A stretch of 64,000 bases of DNA from CAVSJJ01 sp963728395 (GCA_963728395.1 CAVSJJ010000001.1:62001-126000), one strand, 5' to 3'; shown: positions 16,362 to 24,158, numbered from the stretch's first letter. Numbers and translations are program-made. Notes: generated by a model from the letters alone, not told the origin.

Positions 16362-17696
16362 TCACATACCGTCGAGGGCCTGGCCGATGACCTGGGAGGC
16401 TCGGTCCCGGAGACCGTCAGTTGAGTGTTGGTATGAGTCGAGCATCCGCCGCTGCGACCAGCCGAGGACGTCCATGACAACCCGGTCGGGAACACCGCCT
16501 TCGAGCATCATGGTCGCGGCGGTGTGCCGGGCGTCGTGCACGCGGACGCGCTCGACCCCGGCCGCGTGCAGGATCTTCTGCCACATGTCCCAGTCCCTCT
16601 TGGCGCGGATCGGCTGCTCGCCGATGCCGAGCAGTAGCCGGTGCTGCTCACCGGTGATCTCGTCGGTCCACAGGTGTCCTCCGGGCTCGGCGTTCATAAG
16701 AGCGCCGATCGCGTCGGCGATCACCGGCGGCATGGGGACTTCTCGCTCCTTCTTTGTCGTGGAGTGCAGGCCCGACTTCGTGTACCACAGCCGGGTCGTT
16801 CCGGCTGGTGTGCCCTGTGGGCATCGGCTGCCGCCGTACCGGCCACAGGGGTAGACGGTACGGACTTTGCCGGTGTCCGGGTCGGTGACGTCGATCCCGT
16901 CGCCGCACCCGTGCTTCGGCTTCTGATACTGAAGTTGTGAGTGGACCTGGATGGTCATGCGGGTCAGGTCGACGTCAGCGGTGCCGAGGCCGAGCGCCTC
17001 GCCCTGGCGGAGCCCGAGGCCGATCCCCAGGAGCCACCGGACGTGCCAGGTCTGACCGGCGTCCTTTGCCACGGCGAGGACGGCCCGGACTTCGTCGCGG
17101 GTCAGCGGACGGGTCGCCCGGCGTTGGGCCGCCTTGCGGTTGGGCGGGTTGGGTAGTTTCATCCTCGAGGCCGGGCTCCTGGGGATCTCGCCGTGATCGA
17201 CCGCGTCCGCCAGGCAGGTACGGACGGCGCGGTGGACGGCCTCGACTCCGCCGACCCGGACGCCCTCGGCGTACATCGCGCGGTACATCGCGCCGAGGGC
17301 CCGGTCGTCCAGGTCGCGCAGCGGGATCGCCCCGCAGTGGCGGACGAGCCTCCGAATGGCAGGCCTGTAGTTGGCCATGGTGCTGGGCGCGGTTGTGTGT
17401 TCGACCTCGGCGAGCCACTCGGCCGCCCACGAGGCGACGGTGTGCTGCGGAGGCTGCGGCGGTTTCGCGTTCTCGATGTCGGCGACGGCCTGCCGCAGTG
17501 CGGCCAGCGCGGCCGTCCGGGATCGGCCGGAGCGCTTCGGGCGGACCGCCTTGCCTGTGATCGGATGCCGGATTGGCTTGGACTGGGCCGTCCAGCCGCC
17601 GCTTACCTTGTCCTGCCAGAGGGCATGTTCGCCATTGGCGCGGCGACCGGGCCGTTTGCGGGGGTAGGCGGGAAGCGATTCCGGGGTTTCCGGCAT
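16362..17696 (-). CDS. int: Tyrosine-type site-specific integrase
   Basis: 444 residues. It integrates and excises the island at the adjacent tRNA. An N-terminal arm-binding region is followed by a SAM-like core-binding domain (about 85-180) and the catalytic domain. The catalytic set is visible: Arg in GIGLGLRQGEALGL, His387 and Arg390 in HDARH, Trp413 in LGWSQRR and nucleophile Tyr422 in DSYQHS. A 50-residue insertion in the catalytic domain contains three cysteines (HGCGDG, YPCGRYGGSRCPQG), a possible zinc site. It ends 194 nt from the tRNA and points toward it. It is downstream of xis on the same strand. Confidence 0.95.
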   Translation of the reverse strand: MPETPESLPAYPRKRPGRRANGEHALWQDKVSGGWTAQSKPIRHPITGKAVRPKRSGRSRTAALAALRQAVADIENAKPPQPPQHTVASWAAEWLAEVEHTTAPSTMANYRPAIRRLVRHCGAIPLRDLDDRALGAMYRAMYAEGVRVGGVEAVHRAVRTCLADAVDHGEIPRSPASRMKLPNPPNRKAAQRRATRPLTRDEVRAVLAVAKDAGQTWHVRWLLGIGLGLRQGEALGLGTADVDLTRMTIQVHSQLQYQKPKHGCGDGIDVTDPDTGKVRTVYPCGRYGGSRCPQGTPAGTTRLWYTKSGLHSTTKKEREVPMPPVIADAIGALMNAEPGGHLWTDEITGEQHRLLLGIGEQPIRAKRDWDMWQKILHAAGVERVRVHDARHTAATMMLEGGVPDRVVMDVLGWSQRRMLDSYQHSTDGLRDRASQVIGQALDGM

Positions 17697-17816
17697 GCAT
17701 CTGACGTTAGCGGACCGGCGGCGTCCTGCTGGTAGGGCACTTGCGACCTCGCGCCTCGACGGATCACACGCCGTGTACAGCAGTGTGATCCGTCCAGGTG
17801 TGGCTTTCGGGAGTGG

Positions 17817-18050
17817 TTAGGCAGCCCGCGGAGAGCAGTCCTGGCCGGAGATGGTGGGCAGGCCCGCGATATAGGCATCCAGGCCCTCTGCCGTGATGCG
17901 GGCGTCGGCGCCGAGGAGGACGGCGGGAAGTGCTCCTGAGTTCATCAGGCTGTAGACCGTTGTGCGGCCGACACCGAGGAGGGTAGCGACCTCGGGGACG
18001 CGGTACAGGCGGCGGACGGGAATGGTCTGAGTTGGCTGGATCGTGCTCAT
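17817..18050 (-). CDS. xis: AlpA/MerR-like helix-turn-helix excisionase
   Basis: 77 residues. The helix-turn-helix VPEVATLLGVGRTTVYSLM is typical of the small DNA-binding proteins that serve as excisionases beside actinobacterial integrases. It probably directs excision and represses or activates int. The ATG at 18050 has GAGAGG 7 nt upstream. Two TGGCA-N6-TGCCA dyads lie upstream (18128-18177), so its promoter is probably regulated. Confidence 0.85.
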   Translation of the reverse strand: MSTIQPTQTIPVRRLYRVPEVATLLGVGRTTVYSLMNSGALPAVLLGADARITAEGLDAYIAGLPTISGQDCSPRAA

Positions 18051-18127
18051 GGAAGTGCCTCTCGTGTGGTCGTTGGCGCGGACCCATGAGCCATCGGCAT
18101 GCTGCTGGCAATGCTGGAACCGGAATT

Positions 18128-18147
18128 TGTGGCAACTTCATGCCACA
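18128..18147. promoter_or_regulatory. Operator-like dyad 1 upstream of xis
   Basis: TGTGGCA (18128-18134) and TGCCACA (18141-18147) are perfect arms around ACTTCA. It lies 78 nt upstream of the xis start and shares its core TGGCA-N6-TGCCA with a second dyad 32 nt away. Confidence 0.55.
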
Positions 18148-18161
18148 GCGTTCAGCCCCAG

Positions 18162-18177
18162 TGGCAGACTCATGCCA
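18162..18177. promoter_or_regulatory. Operator-like dyad 2 upstream of xis
   Basis: TGGCA (18162-18166), GACTCA, TGCCA (18173-18177). Its centre is about three helical turns from dyad 1, so two dimers could bind on one face of the helix. Confidence 0.5.
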
Positions 18178-18282
18178 GCCGATGAAGCCCACTCCGTTGG
18201 CCCAGAGAGACTTCGACGTCCCGACCGCTCGGCGAGTGGGCGCCCTGGCGCTGCCATGTGTCGCGTTGAGGCCGTGCTGTGC

Positions 18283-18319
18283 CAGGCCGCGGGCGGTGGG
18301 TGCCACCGCCCGCGGCCTG
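18283..18319 (-). terminator. Very strong terminator of the tiny-peptide transcription unit
   Basis: Perfect 17-bp arms (18283-18299 and 18303-18319, CAGGCCGCGGGCGGTGG and complement) enclose a 3-nt loop. On the minus strand it begins 11 nt after the 12-residue open reading frame. It would also insulate the xis promoter. Confidence 0.8.
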
Positions 18320-18330
18320 TTGTCCTCTGG

Positions 18331-18369
18331 CTACCACTGCCAGTAGGCGTTGTTGCGGGGCGACCGCAT
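18331..18369 (-). CDS. Tiny peptide gene MRSPRNNAYWQW
   Basis: A 12-codon frame (ATG 18369 to TAG 18331) encodes MRSPRNNAYWQW. A near-ideal Shine-Dalgarno (GGGAGG) sits 7 nt before the ATG and a strong terminator follows 11 nt after the stop, so it looks like a deliberately built gene. Its start lies 2 nt past the stop of an upstream 68-residue frame, suggesting coupling. The aromatic tail YWQW resembles the core of very short ribosomally made, crosslinked peptides, but no modifying enzyme is encoded nearby. It could equally be a regulatory or signalling peptide of the island. I do not recognise it. Confidence 0.45.
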   Translation of the reverse strand: MRSPRNNAYWQW

Positions 18370-18371
18370 AA

Positions 18372-18578
18372 CTAGTCCTCCCTTCTGATTGACTTCATGG
18401 CCTCGCCGTTGCGACCACCGGCAGCGCAGCCTCTTGCCCCGGGCTTGAGTGGAGGTCCAGGTACCGGGAAGAGGACGCCGCCGATTGAGGAGACCTCGGT
18501 GGAGCCTTGCCGTGACTCAACGATAGCAGTCGCGTAGTTGCGAATACCGTTGAGCCACAACCGTATACGGTAAGTCAC
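18372..18578 (-). CDS. Small hypothetical protein upstream of the tiny peptide
   Basis: 68 residues from a GTG at 18578 with GGAG upstream (MTYRIRLWLNGIRNYATAIV...MKSIRRED). The first half looks beta-strand-like and the second half is glycine- and proline-rich. It ends 2 nt before the 12-residue frame and would share its terminator. A 10-nt palindrome CCGTATACGG at 18561-18570 lies just inside the start. I recognise no family; codon usage is less GC-biased than the core genes. Confidence 0.35.
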   Translation of the reverse strand: MTYRIRLWLNGIRNYATAIVESRQGSTEVSSIGGVLFPVPGPPLKPGARGCAAGGRNGEAMKSIRRED

Positions 18579-19017
18579 GCCATCTCCACGGGGACATCGG
18601 TGACGGCAGGCGCTGGGCAACCGCCTGTGTCCTCAATCAGTCAAGCCGAGACTTGCTGTCGGGCCACGCGCCGGGCTCAAGGGCTCGACTGCGGACAACC
18701 TGTGTGCGGCGTGGGGCCTCTCCGCACCCAATGGACTCCACGAGCCTCGCGAGACGCCGAGACCTTCCCGCGCCACACCCGGGACTACCTGGCTTTGGCC
18801 CCTCCGGGTTGGCGGTGCCGCCGGTGTCGGCGGCAGAGCACGCGCACGACCGGACCCATCCCGTCGCAGCCCCTGACTGTGCGGCCCTCCGACCGCACGG
18901 ACGGCAGGCACCCGACATCGATTCGTGGTTACCGACGGAGTAGAGCCGGTCTTGGCCGCAAACTGTCAGGGTGACGCCGCAGTTGGCGGATGGACAGGCA
19001 ACCGGAAGGTGTCAAGC
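18579..19017. other. Non-coding or decayed stretch left of the first IS3 element
   Basis: No convincing gene. It should contain the promoter of the small minus-strand unit. A lost replication gene would be expected here in a pSAM2-like element, but I see no trace of one. Confidence 0.4.
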
Positions 19018-19035
19018 TGGTTGAGACACGTCTCG

Positions 19036-20037
19036 TCACGCGGTCTGTATGAGGGCCTCCTGCGAGGGCTGGTTGATCCAGGCGAGGGCGGGCAGCTTCG
19101 GTGGCTGGGGTCGGCGGTTCCCGAAGCGTTCGGGGTGAGCGGCGTAGGCGGCGTTCAGGGTCTGCTGCCGCTGGGCGCGGACCTCGGTCGCGGTGCCGAA
19201 GTGCACTGAGGCCGGGGTGTGCAGGCCGATCCCGGAGTGGCGGTGCTCGTGGTTGTAGTAGCTGAAGAAGTGCTCGCCGAACGCGCGGGCGTCGGCCAGA
19301 GAGCCGAAGCGGTCGGGGAAGACCGGGGCGTACTTCAACGTCTTGAACGCGGCCTCGCTGTAGGGGTTGTCGTTCGAGACGTGCGGGCGGGAGTGCGACC
19401 GGGCGACACCGAGGTCGACCATCAGCTGGGCGACCGGTTTGGAGGTCATCGAGGTGCCCCGGTCGGCGTGGATCGCCTCGGGGATGCCGTGCACGCCCAT
19501 GGCGTGGGCGAGCATCTCCTTGGCGATCTCGCTGTCCTCGCGCGCCGCGATGGTCCAGGCCACGACGAAGCGGGAGAAGATGTCGAGCACGACGTACAGG
19601 TCGTAGTAGACCCCGCGCTGCGGGCCGCGGAGCTTGGTGATGTCCCAGGACCAGACCTGTCCCGCCCTGGTGGCCACCAGCTCAGGCTTGGTCCTGGCCG
19701 GGTGGGCGGCCTGGGCGCGGCGCTCACCGGCAGCGTCGTGGGCGCGCAGGATCCGGTGCATCGTGGACATCGAGCACAGGTAGGTGCCCTCGTCCAGCAG
19801 CGTTGCCCACGCCTGGGCCACCGACTTGTCGACGAACCGGTCACTGGTCAACACGGCGAGCACCTGAGCGCGTTCGGCGTCGGTGAGCGCGTTCGGTGGC
19901 ACCGGCCGAGCCGCGGGCGTCGGTGCCGGCCGGGGCGTCTTGGCCCGGTAATGGCTGGCGCGCGGGCGACCCAACAGGTCGCAGGCGGTCTTGACGTTGG
20001 TGCGGGCCGCGAGCTCGTCGACGAGCGGGTTGATCAC
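19036..20037 (-). CDS. IS3-family transposase OrfB (DDE domain)
   Basis: 333 residues from GTG 20037. It has an HTH_21-like N-terminus (MHRILRAHDAAGERRA) and an rve integrase core with catalytic Asp132 (WSWDITK), Asp192 (HADRGT) and Glu228 (NPYSEAAFKT). The C-terminus YYNHEHRHSGIGLHTPASVH is typical of IS3. It overlaps orfA by 4 nt (GTGA) in the -1 frame. It is normally produced as an OrfAB fusion by frameshifting at the AAAAG heptamer region near 20096-20101. Confidence 0.93.
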   Translation of the reverse strand: MINPLVDELAARTNVKTACDLLGRPRASHYRAKTPRPAPTPAARPVPPNALTDAERAQVLAVLTSDRFVDKSVAQAWATLLDEGTYLCSMSTMHRILRAHDAAGERRAQAAHPARTKPELVATRAGQVWSWDITKLRGPQRGVYYDLYVVLDIFSRFVVAWTIAAREDSEIAKEMLAHAMGVHGIPEAIHADRGTSMTSKPVAQLMVDLGVARSHSRPHVSNDNPYSEAAFKTLKYAPVFPDRFGSLADARAFGEHFFSYYNHEHRHSGIGLHTPASVHFGTATEVRAQRQQTLNAAYAAHPERFGNRRPQPPKLPALAWINQPSQEALIQTA

Positions 20038-20438
20038 CGCGGCGACCGCCTCGGCGGCTCCGCGCTCTCGGAGAGCGTCTCCAAGAGCGCGTGTGCTTTT
20101 CCCACCAGGTCCAGCGCCGCGCGGGTCCGGGTCAGTTCGGCCTCGGCCTTCTCAGCCCGGGTCCGTAGCTGCTCGATCTCCCGGTCTCGTCGGTCCTTCG
20201 TGACCGGGCCCAGCCCGGAACGGGCGCCGGCCTCGGCGGCCTTGCGCCACTCCACGATGTGGGAGGAGTACAGGCCCTCCCGGCGCAGGATCGCACCCCG
20301 CTCGCCACGGTCCGCGGCCTCGTACTCGGCCAGGACGTTCGCCTTGTACTCAGCGGTGAACGTGCGGCGCTTGGGCCGGTCGGCTCGAGGTCCCATGCCC
20401 CCATCATCGACGGAGGAATCGGCCAGAGTCATCGTCAT
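20034..20438 (-). CDS. IS3-family transposase OrfA (helix-turn-helix)
   Basis: 134 residues. The N-terminal IS3/IS911-type HTH (RRTFTAEYKANVLAEYEAA) is followed by a leucine-zipper-like coiled coil (REIEQLRTRAEKAEAELTR). OrfA binds the IS ends and, fused to OrfB, makes the active transposase. The slippery run GGGAAAAGC at codons VGKA is about 60 nt before its stop. Shifting -1 there gives an uninterrupted KSTRALGDALRERG... extension into OrfB. Confidence 0.92.
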   Translation of the reverse strand: MTMTLADSSVDDGGMGPRADRPKRRTFTAEYKANVLAEYEAADRGERGAILRREGLYSSHIVEWRKAAEAGARSGLGPVTKDRRDREIEQLRTRAEKAEAELTRTRAALDLVGKAHALLETLSESAEPPRRSPR

Positions 20439-20499
20439 CGGTTACTACTCGTTTCTCGCCCCGTGCAAGGGAAGGACTCAGCGGATGTGTCTCACCCCA

Positions 20500-20931
20500 G
20501 CCTGACGCACAGGGAACTCCTCGGATGTGTCGATGGCGCGGAGCCCTGGACGGTTGCGTGGGCGGGGAGACAAACCGTCCGAACGGATGACCCCAGAACA
20601 CTGACCGGCCCTCACCGACCTACATCGGCACACCAGACCGCCGACTCCAGCAGCCACCCAGGCACCGCCAACCCCGGTGCCCATCCTCCAACTGCGCTGT
20701 CAATTGCCACAAACCTCGCCGTGTTCGTTCAATCTGCGCGTTCGAGCGCCCGATAACCGGCGGCGAAGACAACCTGACCGTCCACATCGCCGGAGATCCC
20801 TCATGACCCACCGCATGATCTCTGTTCCGCGTTCGCTGGCGCGCCGCGCCTCCCCCACCGGAGTCCCGGTCAAGAAGGAGCACGTCCTGACGTGGCTGGC
20901 GCTTCGGGACATTGTGATGGCGCTCATCGAA
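20500..20931. other. Stretch between the IS3 copy A and an IS21 remnant
   Basis: No gene I can support. Open frames on both strands here have no recognisable domain or ribosome binding site. Confidence 0.4.
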
Positions 20932-20975
20932 TGTCCCCAGGTCTGATCGTTGATTGTCCTCACCTGGTGGCGGGG
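20932..20975. repeat. Probable IS21-type terminal region
   Basis: It starts TGTCCCCAGGTCTGATCG and contains a second TGTCC-containing near-copy before the istB remnant's stop. IS21 elements end with TG and multiple repeated terminal motifs, so this is a plausible right end of the decayed element. Confidence 0.35.
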
Positions 20976-21108
20976 TCAGCGTAGTGGTTGGCGGGTGCCG
21001 GTGGTGGTGGCTCGTAGGGCTTCGCCTCGGGCGTGGTGGGCTCGTAGGCGGTAGGAGTCGCCGTCGAGGTTGAGCACGACGGAGCGGTGCAGGAGCCGGT
21101 CGAGCAGG
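20976..21108 (-). pseudogene. IstB (IS21 helper ATPase) C-terminal fragment
   Basis: Only the last 44 codons survive, reading LLDRLLHRSVVLNLDGDSYR and on to the stop at 20976. This is the standard IstB C-terminus. The gene is cut off at the left inverted repeat of the second IS3-family element, and its remainder is not found on that element's far side, so a deletion accompanied or followed the insertion. Confidence 0.75.
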
Positions 21109-21141
21109 GGGGTCTGCTGCACGGACTGGTGACACGTTCGG

Positions 21142-22068
21142 TCACGCAGCCTGAGTGGCTGGCGTGGTCATGATGGTCTCGAACTCGACGGGCGTCAATC
21201 GGCCCAGCGAGTCCTGTCTCCGGCGTCGGTGGTAGGTCTTCTCGATCCAGGTCACGATCGCGATCCTGAGCTCCTCGCGGGTGGTCCAGGTCTTCTTGTT
21301 CAAGACGTTCTTCTGCAACAGGCTGAAGAAGGACTCCATGGCGGCGTTGTCCCCGCACGAGCCGACGCGGCCCATCGATCCGACCAGCTGGTGGCGGGTC
21401 AGTGCACGCTGGGCCTTCCTGGATCGAAATTGCGATCCTCGATCGCTGTGGACCACGCAGCCGGCCACATCCTGGCCGGCGGCCTCGCGCATCGCGACGG
21501 CGTTGTTGATCGCCGCGACCGCGATCCTCGACTTCATCCGGGAGTCGATGGAGTAGCCCACGATCCGGTTGCCGCACACGTCCTTGACCGCGCACAGGTA
21601 GAGCTTGCCCTCGTTGGTCCAGTGCTCGGTGATGTCGGTCAGCCAGAGCTCATTGGGTGCCTCGGCGCTGAACTCGTGCCGGGTGCGGCCCTTGTCGTCG
21701 ACCACGGCGCAGCGGTCGTCATGGACTGGTGGTCCCGGCTTCTTGCCCTTCCCACACTTCTTCTTCCCGAACGAGGACCACCAGCCGGCCTCGGAGCAGA
21801 TCCGCCACGCGGTCCGGTCCGCCATCGGCTGGCCGGCGTCGCGGGCCTCATCGGCGAGGAACCGGTAGCCGAACTCGGGGTCATCGCGGTGAGCATCGAA
21901 CAACGCGTTGGCTCGGTAGGCCTCCTCAACCTCGGCGTCGGTCAGCGGTGACGCCAACCAGCGGTAGAACGGAGCGCGGGCGAGGTTGAGGACCCGACAC
22001 GTCACCGCGACCGGCACCCGAATGGGGGCACCGGCCGCGGCAAGGTCACGGACGAGCGGGTACATCAT
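21142..22068 (-). CDS. IS3-family transposase OrfB (copy B)
   Basis: 308 residues. It has an HTH_21-like region (NALFDAHRDDPEFGYRFLADEA) and an integrase core with Asp145 (LWLTDITEH), Asp209 (VHSDRGSQF) and Glu245 (NAAMESFFS). The C-terminus has the expected YHRRRRQDSLGRLTPVEFE. It appears intact. The ATG overlaps the orfA stop in an AAAATGATG context, allowing coupling or -1 frameshifting. Confidence 0.93.
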   Translation of the reverse strand: MMYPLVRDLAAAGAPIRVPVAVTCRVLNLARAPFYRWLASPLTDAEVEEAYRANALFDAHRDDPEFGYRFLADEARDAGQPMADRTAWRICSEAGWWSSFGKKKCGKGKKPGPPVHDDRCAVVDDKGRTRHEFSAEAPNELWLTDITEHWTNEGKLYLCAVKDVCGNRIVGYSIDSRMKSRIAVAAINNAVAMREAAGQDVAGCVVHSDRGSQFRSRKAQRALTRHQLVGSMGRVGSCGDNAAMESFFSLLQKNVLNKKTWTTREELRIAIVTWIEKTYHRRRRQDSLGRLTPVEFETIMTTPATQAA

Positions 22069-22364
22069 TTTCCCGGCAGGTTGGCCTGCGACAGATACGC
22101 CGCTGCTCGTCGCAGGACCTCGTTCTCCTGCTCCAACAGCCTGATCCGCTTCCTCAGCTCACGCTCGGTCGCCGGCTGGGCCGGGTCGGAGACCCGGACG
22201 CCGTCGTCCCGGTCGGCCTTGCCGAGCCAGGTGTTCAGACACGACTCGCTGATCCCGAAGTCGGCTGCGATCTGCTTGAGATGCACGCCAGGTTCACGGT
22301 TCCGGGCAACCCGGATGACGTCCTCGCGGAACTCTTTGGGGTAGGGCTTGGGCACAGTGCACAT
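22065..22364 (-). CDS. IS3-family transposase OrfA (copy B)
   Basis: 99 residues from ATG 22364 (MCTVPKPYPKEFREDVIRVA); an upstream in-frame ATG at 22406 lies within the terminal repeat and is less likely. The HTH GVHLKQIAADFGISESCLNTW is followed by a heptad-rich coil (RELRKRIRLLEQENEVLRRA). It ends LPGK with the slippery GGAAAATGA at the stop. Confidence 0.9.
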   Translation of the reverse strand: MCTVPKPYPKEFREDVIRVARNREPGVHLKQIAADFGISESCLNTWLGKADRDDGVRVSDPAQPATERELRKRIRLLEQENEVLRRAAAYLSQANLPGK

Positions 22365-22496
22365 CCTCTCCCGCAGCACCTCTCGGCACCGCAGCTGATG
22401 TGTCACCTATTCGTGCAGCAGACCCACCCCATCCCGGCGCGGGCTGATGCGCGCCTGAGGTTGCTCACCGTCGCTGGTGTGAACTACAGTTGACAC

Positions 22497-22802
22497 ATGG
22501 TCGAGGTCATCCGATCCGGAACGTTCGACCGATGGCTCAGCAAACTCAAGGACCGGCGCGCGGCCGCGCGCGTGCTGGTCCGAATCAACAGACTGGCGGC
22601 CGGCAACCCCGGAGATGTCAGACCCGTCGGGCACGGCGTCTCCGAGCTGCGGATCGCCTACGGTCCCGGCTACCGCATCTACTACCTCCAAGCCGGCGAC
22701 CGGGTGATCCTGTTGCTCACCGGCGGGGACAAGTCCAGCCAGGACGCCGACATCCGCCAAGCCCACCAGATCGCCGCCGAATGGAGAAGAGGCCGACCAT
22801 GA
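22497..22802 (+). CDS. RelE/HigB-like toxin of a type II toxin-antitoxin pair
   Basis: 101 residues, RelE/ParE fold of the Gp49/HigB branch (FDRWLSKLKDRRAAARVLVRI then GVSELRIAYGPGYRIYY and ILLLTGGDKSSQ). Such toxins are ribosome-dependent mRNA endonucleases. The C-terminal GGDKSSQDADIRQA with basic residues is characteristic. The gene order is toxin first, and the stop overlaps the antitoxin ATG (ATGA at 22799). It starts 71 nt from the right end of the IS3 copy B. Confidence 0.9.
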   Translation: MVEVIRSGTFDRWLSKLKDRRAAARVLVRINRLAAGNPGDVRPVGHGVSELRIAYGPGYRIYYLQAGDRVILLLTGGDKSSQDADIRQAHQIAAEWRRGRP

Positions 22803-23095
22803 GCAACGAGACCTTTGCCCCCTTCGACAGCGCCGACTACCTCAACACCTTCGAGGACGTCACCGCCTACCTCGAAGCGGTCCTCGAAGACTCCCCCGAC
22901 GACCCCAAGGCCATCGCCGCCGCGCTCGGCGCGATCGCCCGCTCTCGCAACCTCAGCCAGATCGCCCGCGAGGCCGGCATGAGCAGAGAAGGCCTGTACA
23001 AAGCCCTCTCGGCCGACGGCAACCCCACCCTGGCCACCGTCATGAAAGTGGCCCACGCGCTCGGGCTCCGCCTGCACTTCGAAGCCACCGCCTGA
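22799..23095 (+). CDS. HigA-like addiction-module antidote protein
   Basis: 98 residues. The C-terminal half is an XRE-type HTH (ARSRNLSQIAREAGMSREGLY, then NPTLATVMKVAHALGL). The N-terminal half FDSADYLNTFEDVTAYLEAV is typical of the putative addiction-module antidote family paired with Gp49-like toxins. It should neutralise the upstream toxin and autoregulate the operon. It is coupled to the toxin by a 4-nt overlap. Confidence 0.9.
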   Translation: MSNETFAPFDSADYLNTFEDVTAYLEAVLEDSPDDPKAIAAALGAIARSRNLSQIAREAGMSREGLYKALSADGNPTLATVMKVAHALGLRLHFEATA

Positions 23096-23275
23096 CCGCA
23101 CCCGGCGGCAGCAACGCGCATTCAGCTTGCGCTCAGGACCTGCCCCACACCACCGCCAGTCGACCACCCTGACGACGGCATAGGTCGGACGGGGATATTG
23201 GGAGCCCTTGAACCGGATGCCGCGCAACGCGGCGCCGGGCGCCCTGGCACTCTGGCGGCCCCTCACTCCCGGAGG

Positions 23276-23674
23276 TCAGCCGCCGAACTGTTGCGCCTGC
23301 TCGAACAACTTCTGCGCTGCGGCTCCGACCTGCTCGGCGTCCCTGCCGTCAAGGCCGTGGGCCAGCTCGATCGCCGCAACTGCAGCGCCCAGGAAGACCC
23401 GCCATGGCAACGGGTCGGGGCCACCGCCCTTGGGCTGGGGGATGTGGTGCGGCCAGCCGGTGCCGCACCAGTTGTCGATGTCTTCGGCGAACTTGGAGAA
23501 GCTGCCACCGACCGCGGCCCGCTCGGCCAGAACCGACACGAGTGCCGCACCGATCTCCTGGGAGGCAAGGGTTCAGTGCAACCTGCCCGAACCGCCCCAG
23601 TGGCCCGCCGCCGACGACCACCCAGATGTACGGGTTCCGTAGGGCGAGGAACCGAAGAAAGCTGTCTGACTCAT
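23276..23674 (-). pseudogene. Degenerate hypothetical gene with an in-frame stop
   Basis: The frame starting at ATG 23674 (MSQTAFFGSSPYG) meets TGA at 23575-23573. It then continues open and protein-like to 23276 (EIGAALVSVLAERAAVGGSF, then FLGAAVAAIELAHGLDG). The distal part alone can be read from a GTG at 23539 as 87 residues. The alternatives are a pseudogene with a nonsense mutation or a short independent gene. No family recognised. Confidence 0.3.
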
Positions 23675-24158
23675 AGAGGTCCATGGTGTCTTCTTGGTGG
23701 GTGTGACGTACAGACCATGAGGAGCATCCGGGCCGCCTCGTGATACGGCGCCAGCGCTGCTCATGCCCCCGCGCGCCCCCTTCCCCAACCCCTGCTGGTC
23801 TACGCCACGCAGGTGCTGGCCCGTGATGGCCAGCTCCTGCATGGGTTCGGCGAGTTCTGCTGAGGCAGCCCTCGCGTACACCGCCCACGCGCATCGGCCA
23901 TGAACCCGAGCGTCTAACCTGCCCCACTTCGGCGAGTCGACCTGCATGTCGTCCTCGTGGAAGGTAAGTCGCCACGCGTGCGTGATCTGCAACGGGTAGG
24001 CCACGTTTGGGAGGCCGACTCGGCGCTCACTGGTGAAGATCGATGGCCTGGTGCGCCCTCGCGGGAGCCTCAGGCGATCCCGGACTGGCTGGCAGTTCAC
24101 TTCCGGATCCGTGCGTCTTCCCGGGACTCTGTCCGACGCGGTCCGGCGAGGGCTCGCG
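23675..24158. other. Decayed stretch upstream of the degenerate gene
   Basis: The minus strand reads protein-like patches (AVYARAASAELAEPMQELAI around 23850) in the same frame as the degenerate gene. There is no clear start, and frame breaks are likely. It may be the 5' part of a lost gene, perhaps a WXG-like secreted protein; this is speculative. Confidence 0.3.

Larger units (their letters stand above)
19018..20499 (-). mobile_element. IS3-family insertion sequence (copy A)
   Basis: About 1.48 kb with imperfect terminal inverted repeats TGGTTGAGACAC (19018-19029) and TGGGGTGAGACAC (read inward from 20499). It holds overlapping orfA and orfB with a -1 frameshift signal. No clear short target duplication is visible, so one flank may have been rearranged. 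Confidence 0.75.
21109..22426 (-). mobile_element. IS3-family insertion sequence (copy B, different subgroup)
   Basis: About 1.32 kb. Terminal inverted repeats are long: GGGTCTGCTGCACG then four variable bases then GGTGACAC at 21110-21135, matched by its complement at 22400-22425. It holds orfA and orfB overlapping at AAAATGATG. It is unrelated in sequence to copy A. Confidence 0.8.

Noticed and set aside
2583..20589. A 16-nt identity (ACCGTCCGAACGGATG) between 2583-2598 and 20574-20589
   Set aside because: One shared GC-rich 16-mer is close to chance expectation in 64 kb, and its surroundings are unrelated.
20677..20963. Overlapping small frames between the two IS3 elements
   Set aside because: Both strands give low-complexity Arg-rich or unrecognisable products without proper starts.
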